NCBI RefSeq assembly: GCF_034424315.1 | Contig: NZ_CP139972.1 | Span: 7,138,501-7,202,500, forward strand | Length of the DNA: 64,000 nucleotides | From: Chitinophaga sancti | Lineage (GTDB): Bacteria; Bacteroidota; Bacteroidia; Chitinophagales; Chitinophagaceae | Reading direction: 5' to 3' | Part shown: piece by piece, positions 10,765 to 18,102 of the stretch | How positions within the stretch are numbered: position 1 is the first letter of the stretch | How the letters are laid out: each line of letters begins with the position of its first letter | Made by a program: the position numbers and the translations under genes | The notes under the pieces: generated by a model | The model's input: the letters and a program-made list of their open reading frames with translations, nothing else | What the model was told of the DNA's origin: nothing | The model's database searches: none

Positions 10765-12900
10765 ATGAACACTAAACCGGCCGTACTGGCACTCCTTTGT
10801 TTGACTGCCACGCACATCGCTTACGCCCAAAAGAAACCCGTCGCCGTCACCGACATGCTCAAAATAAAAAGGGCCTCAGAGGTACAACTCAGCCCGGACG
10901 GAAAACATGCCGTCTACACTGTCACCAGCATCATCCCGGATACAGCAAAGAAAAAAGACTACAGCTACCTGCGACAGTTATACCTCACAGACCTCTCCGG
11001 CAAAGCCCAGTTACTGGACACAGGAGCAACATCTTCACCTGCTTATAACCCCTCCGGCAATACCATCGCTTTTATAAGACCCGTCAAAGGAAAATCACAG
11101 ATCTTCCTGTACTACACCGCTACCGGCACGGTCCGCCAGCTGACCGACTTCTCCTACGGCTGTAGTAAGCCGGTCTGGAGCCCTGACGGCAGGCAGCTGG
11201 TGTTCAGCGCCGATATCTCCTTACAGGACCTTGTCAATGACAAAAACCTGAACCCGGGTAGAAAAGTGCCTTCCTGGAACGATGGCGCACCTGGCTTTGC
11301 CCATAATGAAGACCTGCTCACAGATACCACATCCCCTGATCCGGATGGAGATCTGCGGGCCATCAGGGCTTATCTCGCCGGTAATGCAAAAGACAATAAG
11401 GCCAAGGTGATCACCCATTCCAAATTCCAGGCAGAGACTTTTGTCAATCCTGAAGTCAGCCTCTCTCATATCTTTATTACAGACACAGCTGCAGGTGCCA
11501 GCCCAAGAGAGCTCACGCATGGCTTCTTTTCTTACCACAACCCTGTCTTTGCCGGCAATGACAAGATCCTCATCGCCGCTTATATGAATGCCGATAAGCA
11601 TCCGGATGATAACAGGAACATAGAGATCTTTTCTGTCGGTACAGATGGAAATAACCTCACCCGCTTATTACATGCACCCGATTCTTCCTACTTTTTAGAA
11701 GCAGTATCCCCCTCCGGCAAATGGCTGGTATCCCAGCGTGGCAGTGAAAAACAGCTCGATGTAGCAGCGATGTATATCTGTCCGCTGGCCACCCTGGCAA
11801 ACCCCGTTTTAGTGCCGGTGGATCGCATAAAAGGAGAGACGAAATTCTCTGCAGATGAAAAGACGATCTATTTCACTGCCGTCAATAATGGCGGTACCAG
11901 CTTGTATAAGGCAGATGTGAAAACAGGGAAGGCAGAGAGACTCACCTCCGAAGATGAAGGAATCAGTGAATTTGATCTCAGTGGCAATCAGCTAATATTC
12001 CCGAAGACATGGATCCAGGATCCATCGGAAATCTTTATTTCAGACCTGAACGTGAAAGCGCCTAAAATGATCACCCACTTAAACACAGACTGGTTAAGCG
12101 AACGTGAACTATCCATTCCACAAAAATTCACCTTCACAAATAGTTTAGGGCTGACAATAGAATACTGGGTCATGAAGCCACTTAATTTTGATCCGGGTAA
12201 AAAATATCCTGTACTCCTGGATATGCATGGTGGACCTTCTGCCATGTGGGGCCCCGGAGAACCGAGTATGTGGCATGAGTTCCAGTTCTTTTGTGGAAAA
12301 GGCTTTGGGGTCGTCTATTGCAATCCCAGGGGTTCCGGTGGTTACGGCAAACAATTTCTCCGGGCCAATTATCGTGATTGGGGGGTAGGCCCGTCCAGCG
12401 ATGTACTGACAGCTTTAACAAAGGCCGAAGCACAGGGATGGATAGATACGACAAAGCGTTTTTTGAGCGGAGGATCTTACGCGGGATACTTAACTGCATG
12501 GATCGTAGGGCATGATCATCGCTTCAGGGCTGCCAGTTGCCAGCGTGGTGTGTATGACTTTAAAACCTTTTTCGGAGAAGGAAATGCGGGTAAGATGTTA
12601 GATAATTATTTTGGAGGATTCCCTTTTGTGGATAGTGTAAAAGGTGTGTTAGAAGAACAATCGCCTATTAATTATGTAAAGGATATTACCACCCCTTTGT
12701 TGATCTTCCATGGTGAAAGTGATTTAAGAACAGGTGTATCACAGAGTGAGATGCTGTTTAAAAGCCTGAATACATTGGGCCGGCAGGTAGAGTATGTAAG
12801 GCATCCGGGCGCCAGCCATGAACTGGTGAGGAGTGGTGATAACAGGCAACGGATAGACCAGATGTTAAGGACCTATGAATTCTTTAGCAGGTTTTTATAA
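10765..12900 (+). CDS. S9 family peptidase (prolyl oligopeptidase type), secreted
   Basis: A 711-residue serine peptidase. I chose the ATG at 10765 because it begins a good signal peptide (MNTKPAVLALLCL..., ending AYAQ); a TTG at 10642 would add 41 residues without a signal. Residues about 40-440 form a WD40/TolB-like propeller (VQLSPDGKHAVYTV, PVWSPDGRQLVFSA). The alpha/beta-hydrolase domain follows, with nucleophile S571 in SGGSYAGY, acid Asp in HGESDLRTG and His in HPGASHEL, the order typical of S9. It probably trims oligopeptides in the periplasm. It stands alone between two long hairpins. Confidence 0.92.
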   Translation: MNTKPAVLALLCLTATHIAYAQKKPVAVTDMLKIKRASEVQLSPDGKHAVYTVTSIIPDTAKKKDYSYLRQLYLTDLSGKAQLLDTGATSSPAYNPSGNTIAFIRPVKGKSQIFLYYTATGTVRQLTDFSYGCSKPVWSPDGRQLVFSADISLQDLVNDKNLNPGRKVPSWNDGAPGFAHNEDLLTDTTSPDPDGDLRAIRAYLAGNAKDNKAKVITHSKFQAETFVNPEVSLSHIFITDTAAGASPRELTHGFFSYHNPVFAGNDKILIAAYMNADKHPDDNRNIEIFSVGTDGNNLTRLLHAPDSSYFLEAVSPSGKWLVSQRGSEKQLDVAAMYICPLATLANPVLVPVDRIKGETKFSADEKTIYFTAVNNGGTSLYKADVKTGKAERLTSEDEGISEFDLSGNQLIFPKTWIQDPSEIFISDLNVKAPKMITHLNTDWLSERELSIPQKFTFTNSLGLTIEYWVMKPLNFDPGKKYPVLLDMHGGPSAMWGPGEPSMWHEFQFFCGKGFGVVYCNPRGSGGYGKQFLRANYRDWGVGPSSDVLTALTKAEAQGWIDTTKRFLSGGSYAGYLTAWIVGHDHRFRAASCQRGVYDFKTFFGEGNAGKMLDNYFGGFPFVDSVKGVLEEQSPINYVKDITTPLLIFHGESDLRTGVSQSEMLFKSLNTLGRQVEYVRHPGASHELVRSGDNRQRIDQMLRTYEFFSRFL

Positions 12901-12909
12901 TCATATAGC

Positions 12910-13005
12910 GGCTGACTAAAAAGGGTATCCCCTCTCGGGTGGGTGATGGAGACGAAATGGCTTTTACACAATTCTCAGCGCCTTCATTTTACTTTTTAGT
13001 CAGCC
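12910..13005. repeat. Long-stem hairpin between convergent genes (repeat family copy 2)
   Basis: Perfect 14-nt inverted arms, GGCTGACTAAAAAG at 12910-12923 and its complement at 12992-13005, are separated by 68 nt. It lies between the S9 gene and the convergent ABC exporter gene and can act as a bidirectional terminator. The arm resembles the other two hairpins in the order GGxTGxxTxAAAAGTA. Confidence 0.65.
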
Positions 13006-13026
13006 TCTGCAAAAATATTCTGCCAT

Positions 13027-15204
13027 TCAATTGCCTAATTCCAGTTGGTTTTTAACCAGGTTATAGTATTCGTTCTTCATGCCCGCCAGCTCCTGGTGAT
13101 TGCCCTGTTCTACCACACGCCCATGCTTGAGAACAATGATCTGATCCGCATGTTTAACGGTGGACAGGCGATGTGCAATGATCACCACCGTTTTATCCTT
13201 AAAAAAGCGCTGCAGGTTATTATGAATGATCTTCTCATTCTCCGCATCCAGTGCTGATGTAGCCTCATCAAAGAAGATAAAATCCGGATCTTTATACACA
13301 GCCCTGGCAATCAGGATCCGTTGTTTTTGCCCGCCGGAAAGCCCATTCCCCGCTACCCCTATCTTTGTCCGGTACTTTAATGGCAGGGTGTTGATATACG
13401 AACTGATATTGGCAATATCGCTTGCCTGCTGCAACCTTTTCACGCAGATATCTTCGTCCGATGTAGCAATATTCCGCTCTATACTATCTGAAAAGATCAT
13501 CCCATCCTGCATAACAACGCCGCAATTGGCCCAGAGATGTTTTTGTGAGATCTTATCTATGCCGGTATTATTAAGGGAAATCTGCCCATTCGTAGGCTCA
13601 TAGAACCTGAGCAGCAATTTCATCAGGGTCGTCTTGCCACTCCCGCTGGCCCCTACAATAGCAGTGACCTTACCCGCCGGAATCCGGATACTTACATCCT
13701 TCAGCGCATTCGCAGATGTGGGACCTCCATACCGGAAAGTAACATTGTTTAAACTAAATCCACCCTCACGTAAATTAGTGACAATCCCCTCCGGTTCCAC
13801 CGGCTGGTTCTCCACTTCATTCAGCCTCTCCAGGCTTAGCCGCGCATCCTGCAGGGATCGCAGGAACAACACCAGCTGGTTGATAGGAGAGTTCATCTGC
13901 CCAACGATATAAGAAATGCTCAATAACTGGCCCAGCGTAATCTCCCCCTTGATTGTATAATATGCTGCCAGAAAAGTGATCAGGATATTCTTGATCTGGT
14001 TAATAAATTCAAACCCCGACAATTGAAACTGGTCGAATTTAAGCAGCCGCTTATTGATGTTGTACAACAGCAACTGTATCTTCTCCCATTGCGATCGTTT
14101 ATAATCCTCCAGGTTGTTCAGCTTAATCTCAGCCACACCATTCAGTATCTCTGATACCAGCTCCTGGTTATGACTCCTGTTTTGAAAACGCTGATGACTC
14201 AGCAGCTTCCGCTTACTCATCCAGAGCATGGTCCAACTCACCGCTACCACCGTCAGTAACAGGTAAACTGATAAAATTGTAAAATTGTAATACCAAAGCA
14301 CGATAAAGAAAACCGAAAACGTGATCACGGAAAAGAAGATTACCGGGCTTTGACTTGTTAAGAACACCTCTATTTTTTCATTGTCCTTGATCCGCTGATT
14401 AAAATCCCCCATCATCTTACTATCAAAAAATTTCAGGGGCAACTGCAGGAGCTTCTTCAAAAAGTTGGAAATAATAGAAATGCTGATCTTACTACCAATA
14501 TGCAGGATCAGCCAGTTCCTGATGATCTCGATCACCATCGACCCTGTGTACAGGCTCACCTGCGCCAGGAGCAGCATCGTGATCAGATCCAGGTTCTTTT
14601 GCGCCACACCCTTATCTATCATCTGCTGCATCAGGAAAGGAAATGCAAAATTGATGATACTTCCCAATGCCAGCATCAGCATCATTACTCCCAGCTGCCG
14701 CTTAAAAGGCAGCAGGTAATGCAGCACACTTTTAAAAGTGATTTCCTTGTGATCACTACTTTTCACAACAGGCAGATCATCCTGCAGGTGAAGAAAAATG
14801 GCAATGCCTTCCTCGCTGCCAGACAACCACGATCTTCTGAAAGCCTCGTCGTTGATCGTAATAGGGCCAAGTGCCGGATCGGCTACCCGGTACCTTATCT
14901 TTTTTGATCCCCTGCTTTCCTTAATCCCTGTTAGTACTACGAAGTGATTCTGCTGCCAGTGCAGGATACAGGGAAATAACCCCTCCCTTTGTTTTAAGGA
15001 GGCAGGATCCAGCTGGCAGGTAATCACATTAAATCCTATTTTCCCCGCGGCTTCCCGCAGGCCCGATACAGAAACTCCGTCGCGGGTGATATAAGACTGA
15101 TCGCGCAGGAAACCCAATGTATAGTTCCGCTTATAGTGCGATGCCACCATCGATAAACAGGCCGGCCCACAATCAGTTTGATCTAACTGGCGTACAAACC
15201 TCAT
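13027..15204 (-). CDS. C39 peptidase-containing ABC exporter (PCAT) of the RiPP cluster
   Basis: A 725-residue bifunctional exporter. The N-terminal C39 cysteine-protease domain has C12 in DQTDCGPACL, H87 in QQNHFVVL and D109 in VADPALG, which is the full triad. The transmembrane region spans about residues 165-450. The nucleotide-binding domain carries Walker A GASGSGKTT, signature LSGGQKQR and Walker B FIFFDEATSALD. PCATs cut leader peptides after a Gly-Gly motif and export the core. The start overlaps the stop of the preceding oxygenase gene by 4 nt, so the two are translationally coupled. A precursor with a Gly-Gly motif lies four genes upstream in the same direction. No separate HlyD-type adaptor is encoded in the cluster. 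Confidence 0.93.
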   Translation of the reverse strand: MRFVRQLDQTDCGPACLSMVASHYKRNYTLGFLRDQSYITRDGVSVSGLREAAGKIGFNVITCQLDPASLKQREGLFPCILHWQQNHFVVLTGIKESRGSKKIRYRVADPALGPITINDEAFRRSWLSGSEEGIAIFLHLQDDLPVVKSSDHKEITFKSVLHYLLPFKRQLGVMMLMLALGSIINFAFPFLMQQMIDKGVAQKNLDLITMLLLAQVSLYTGSMVIEIIRNWLILHIGSKISISIISNFLKKLLQLPLKFFDSKMMGDFNQRIKDNEKIEVFLTSQSPVIFFSVITFSVFFIVLWYYNFTILSVYLLLTVVAVSWTMLWMSKRKLLSHQRFQNRSHNQELVSEILNGVAEIKLNNLEDYKRSQWEKIQLLLYNINKRLLKFDQFQLSGFEFINQIKNILITFLAAYYTIKGEITLGQLLSISYIVGQMNSPINQLVLFLRSLQDARLSLERLNEVENQPVEPEGIVTNLREGGFSLNNVTFRYGGPTSANALKDVSIRIPAGKVTAIVGASGSGKTTLMKLLLRFYEPTNGQISLNNTGIDKISQKHLWANCGVVMQDGMIFSDSIERNIATSDEDICVKRLQQASDIANISSYINTLPLKYRTKIGVAGNGLSGGQKQRILIARAVYKDPDFIFFDEATSALDAENEKIIHNNLQRFFKDKTVVIIAHRLSTVKHADQIIVLKHGRVVEQGNHQELAGMKNEYYNLVKNQLELGN

Positions 15205-16475
15205 CCCTTTTTGATTATTCTGACCCCGTTATGCTTTTCTATCAGGGAAACCAGGTGATCCCCGATTTCCGTATCCCATTCCGGATCCAGTTTCGCACAC
15301 AACTCCCTTACGGTAACGGGTATACCTTTGTTGATCTCATCAATAAAGCCTTTGATACATTCTTCCTTATTGAGTTCGATTTTCGCACCTCTTACGAATA
15401 AATGCAACTTTTCCCCGTTCAGGGCATTCTTATAGAGGATCTTATAAGGCTGCTCCAGTTCAACCACATCATCCGGGGTCAATGGCGTGGTTTTTTCCCT
15501 GGCAAATGGGCTGGTCCTGTACCCGGCATTGCTGTGCAGCGAATAGCGAAGGTCAGTATAGATCTCCTTCAGCAGGTCCTTGAATGGTAACTGCTCCAGG
15601 TCAGATGGAATTTCAAACAGGTCAAGGGTCTTATCCAGTCCTGCAGGATTGTCTAAAGGGTTGTTATCTGGCTTTAAATTGCCGCTTTTTTTGCGTAAAT
15701 ACGATTCTGCGACCAGATCCTGCAGTCGGGTAGCAAAGTCGAAATTTGACCTGTTATACATCCAGCATGCGATAGCCATGGATAAGCCCTTCTGGGTACC
15801 AATGTGGTAGGTGTCTTCCGGCATGAAGTACAGATCACCTTCTTCAAAAGGGAATTTGTTGGCGTAAGGCAGGTATTTATCCAGGTCCTTGTTATTATGC
15901 CTGGCTTCTCCTACCAGTTTCAGGTACTCGTCATTATTCCAGGTATACATCGTTTTGTCACCCGGTCCCAGGTGAAAATGGATCACACTTTTGCCAGGCA
16001 TATCCAGGTGAATGCCAAGCGGGGTACTGTCATAATTGCCAACAAAGAGTGTAAAGATGATCCCTTCAGTCGGCACACCTGTCTTCTCTATGAGGGGCTT
16101 CAGCTTGTCAGCAATGAGCTTTGACAGCTGCTGGTTAAATCGTTCTCCCTGGTTGATGATCAGCCCAAATTTCTTATCACCAAATGCCCGTTCTGCCCAT
16201 TGCGCAATGTCCTCATTTTCCTTCGGCGGTACGTCGAAGAACTGGAGCATCTCAGCATGTGACAGTTCCCTGCCTTCGATATAAATGCGATACCCGAAAG
16301 AATTTGTTCTCAAACGGGCCAGTTCGGCGATGATCTCCAACATATATTGTTGCATAGCTGCTGTTTCCTCCCTGGAGATACAATCTTTGATCACACTGGT
16401 TTTTGTCAGGTTCTCTGTTGTATCCAGGAAATTGTTCCACCAGCCGGCGTCAAATTTCCGGGTTTCTGTACTCAT
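15201..16475 (-). CDS. JmjC/cupin-fold Fe(II) oxygenase-like enzyme, paralog B
   Basis: A 424-residue soluble protein. A central double-stranded beta-helix is suggested by TPLGIHLDMPGKSVIHFHLG followed by EGDLYFMPEDTYHIG. This gives an HxD...H facial triad (H156, D158, H224) as in 2-oxoglutarate/Fe(II) oxygenases of the JmjC-like class. The order matches the ribosomal-oxygenase type (catalytic cupin, then helical and winged regions), but the N-terminus (GWWNNFLDTTENL) is its own. It is a clear paralog of the next gene upstream, same length and same motif blocks. Tail residues 370-424 (IELNKEECIKGFIDEINKG) may form a winged-helix-like region. I infer hydroxylation or other oxidation of the neighbouring His-rich precursor. 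It is 11 nt from paralog A and overlaps the exporter gene. Confidence 0.75.
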   Translation of the reverse strand: MSTETRKFDAGWWNNFLDTTENLTKTSVIKDCISREETAAMQQYMLEIIAELARLRTNSFGYRIYIEGRELSHAEMLQFFDVPPKENEDIAQWAERAFGDKKFGLIINQGERFNQQLSKLIADKLKPLIEKTGVPTEGIIFTLFVGNYDSTPLGIHLDMPGKSVIHFHLGPGDKTMYTWNNDEYLKLVGEARHNNKDLDKYLPYANKFPFEEGDLYFMPEDTYHIGTQKGLSMAIACWMYNRSNFDFATRLQDLVAESYLRKKSGNLKPDNNPLDNPAGLDKTLDLFEIPSDLEQLPFKDLLKEIYTDLRYSLHSNAGYRTSPFAREKTTPLTPDDVVELEQPYKILYKNALNGEKLHLFVRGAKIELNKEECIKGFIDEINKGIPVTVRELCAKLDPEWDTEIGDHLVSLIEKHNGVRIIKKG

Positions 16476-16486
16476 GTAGTGGGGAT

Positions 16487-17758
16487 TTAATTGTTGAGTC
16501 TTACAACGCCATTGTTTTTATACAGCAGGCCAAGGATGTAATGCCCTATCTCTGCATCCCATTCCTGGTCAAGGGTGTTCAGGAAGTCTTCCACCTGTAG
16601 CGGCGCGCCCTCATTCAGTTTGTCTATTGCCAGGTGAATGCAGGGGAAGTTGGTGAATTCCAGCTTGATCCCTCTTACAAAGACCTGTAGCTTTTCATTA
16701 TTAGGTGATGGCTTATAGTGGATCTTATAAGGTGCCGCTACCTGGATGAGGTCTGTGGAACTGAAGCTTACTTCCTCTTTCTTTACAAATGGACTGGTTC
16801 TATAGCCCGCATTGCTGTGGATAGAATAACGTAAATCACTATATGCTGCTGACAGTAATTCCCGCAGGTTCATCTTTGCCAGGTCTTCCGGGATCTCCAG
16901 GATAGACAGGGAGTCATCCAGCCCGCTTACATCCCCAAGCGCACGGGTATCAGTTGGCAACAGGGCATCTCCCTTTTTGGCAAACTGGCTGAAGATCACA
17001 TTCAGCAGTTTGGACACCAGTTTATAACGGGTATGGTTATATCTCCAGAAGGTAACGGCCACAGAAAGTCCATCCTGCTTGCCAATATGATATTCTCCTT
17101 CAGGCATAAAGTACATATCACCTTCCCCAAAGGAGAACTCCTGTGCATAAGGCAATAATTGGTCAAGATCCTGTTTGCCAATGGTTTTGGTCAGTTCTTC
17201 ATATTCTTCCTTGCTCCAGGTATACATTACCTTATCGCCAGGGCCGAGGTGGAAGTGCATCACATCCTGACCAGGGGGATCCTTATGGATGCCAAGCGGC
17301 GTTTTATCGTAGTTGCCTATAAAGATTGAAAAGTTGATCCCTTCTACAGGAAACCCGATCTTCTCCAGGTATGGCGCTGTTTTGAGGGCGATATTCTTTG
17401 ACAGTTCCGCATTGAATTTCTCACCCAGGTTCAGGATCATGCCAAATTTCTTATCGCCAAATACACGCGCTACCCAGTCCTCCAGTTCTTCATCATCATA
17501 GGGCGGATTGTCGTACACCAGGCTCATTTCATGTGAGGTCAGCTGCTTGCCTTCAATATACACGCGATACCCGTATTGATTAGTTCTTAACTTTGCCAGT
17601 GTTTGCAGTATCTGTAACACATATCCCCGCATGAGATGTGTTTCATGGCGGGACATACAATCTTGGAAAACAGCAGTGGCGGAGAGGTTTTGGGTAGTGT
17701 CAAGGAACATATCCCACCATCCTGTAGTGAATGGGGACACTTTTTCAATGGTTTGCAT
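16487..17758 (-). CDS. JmjC/cupin-fold Fe(II) oxygenase-like enzyme, paralog A
   Basis: A 423-residue protein, first enzyme after the precursor. Metal ligands are predicted as H158 and D160 in PLGIHKDPPG and H224 in EGEYHIG; MHFHLGPGDKVMYTW lies between them, identical in layout to paralog B. The N-terminal helices (ETHLMRGYVLQILQTLAKL) and a C-terminal region ending DQEWDAEIGHYILGLL are also shared. Known enzymes of this broad class hydroxylate protein histidines (MINA53, NO66) or arginine (YcfD). Two copies with both triads intact suggest two different target residues or successive steps. It is separated from the precursor by a stem-loop, which may reduce its expression relative to the peptide. 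The family has no name I recognise. Confidence 0.75.
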   Translation of the reverse strand: MQTIEKVSPFTTGWWDMFLDTTQNLSATAVFQDCMSRHETHLMRGYVLQILQTLAKLRTNQYGYRVYIEGKQLTSHEMSLVYDNPPYDDEELEDWVARVFGDKKFGMILNLGEKFNAELSKNIALKTAPYLEKIGFPVEGINFSIFIGNYDKTPLGIHKDPPGQDVMHFHLGPGDKVMYTWSKEEYEELTKTIGKQDLDQLLPYAQEFSFGEGDMYFMPEGEYHIGKQDGLSVAVTFWRYNHTRYKLVSKLLNVIFSQFAKKGDALLPTDTRALGDVSGLDDSLSILEIPEDLAKMNLRELLSAAYSDLRYSIHSNAGYRTSPFVKKEEVSFSSTDLIQVAAPYKIHYKPSPNNEKLQVFVRGIKLEFTNFPCIHLAIDKLNEGAPLQVEDFLNTLDQEWDAEIGHYILGLLYKNNGVVRLNN

Positions 17759-17784
17759 ATAGATAAATTTAGAGGAGTTAGGGG

Positions 17785-17817
17785 TTAAGTGGAGGATGAT
17801 TGCTCACCTCCACTTAA
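17785..17817 (-). promoter_or_regulatory. Stem-loop between precursor and enzyme genes
   Basis: A perfect 11-bp inverted repeat, TTAAGTGGAGG with CCTCCACTTAA, has an 11-nt loop. On the coding strand no T-run follows, so it is more likely a partial attenuator or an RNA 3'-end stabiliser than a full terminator. In RiPP operons such elements let the precursor be made in excess over the enzymes. Confidence 0.65.
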
Positions 17818-17830
17818 GGTTTCTTAGCTG

Positions 17831-18004
17831 TTACTCAGCAGCCACAGCCACTGCTGGATCGTGGTGGTGAGAGTGGTGACGTCCTTCGTCAGTGTCATGG
17901 TGACTACCTTCCTGAATACCACCAATTACTGCTTTTTCTTCCAGTGGGGTTAACACTTTAACACCTAAAAATTCAGCAGCGGTTTGTTTTTTTTCGTTTT
18001 GCAT
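17831..18004 (-). CDS. RiPP precursor with Gly-Gly leader and His-rich core
   Basis: A 57-residue ORF, too short for common gene callers. The first 29 residues form a leader: MQNEKKQTAAEFLGVKVL then TPLEEKAVIGG, which fits the Bacteroidota pattern of an acidic-hydrophobic helix ending in Gly-Gly that C39 proteases cut. The predicted core, residues 30-57, starts IQEGSHHDTDEG, then RHHSHHHDP, and ends AVAVAAE. It holds seven His and three Asp, and no Cys, Ser-rich or aromatic stretch, so it is not a lanthipeptide- or sactipeptide-like core. The gene lies between an outer-membrane receptor and two oxygenases that end in a C39 exporter. Start chosen at the only ATG in frame. The product class is inferred, not known. 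Confidence 0.8.
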   Translation of the reverse strand: MQNEKKQTAAEFLGVKVLTPLEEKAVIGGIQEGSHHDTDEGRHHSHHHDPAVAVAAE

Positions 18005-18102
18005 TGGAGTTTGTTTTATGCATCATGGAATAGTGCCTTCTTTGCATATAGGCTTCGGCATGGTCCTCTTACTTACAGCGGCCGGCATTGTATGTAGTTA
18101 GT

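Noticed and set aside
13027-18004. Lanthipeptide or graspetide cluster
   Set aside because: There is no dehydratase, cyclase, ATP-grasp ligase or radical-SAM gene, and the precursor core has no Cys.
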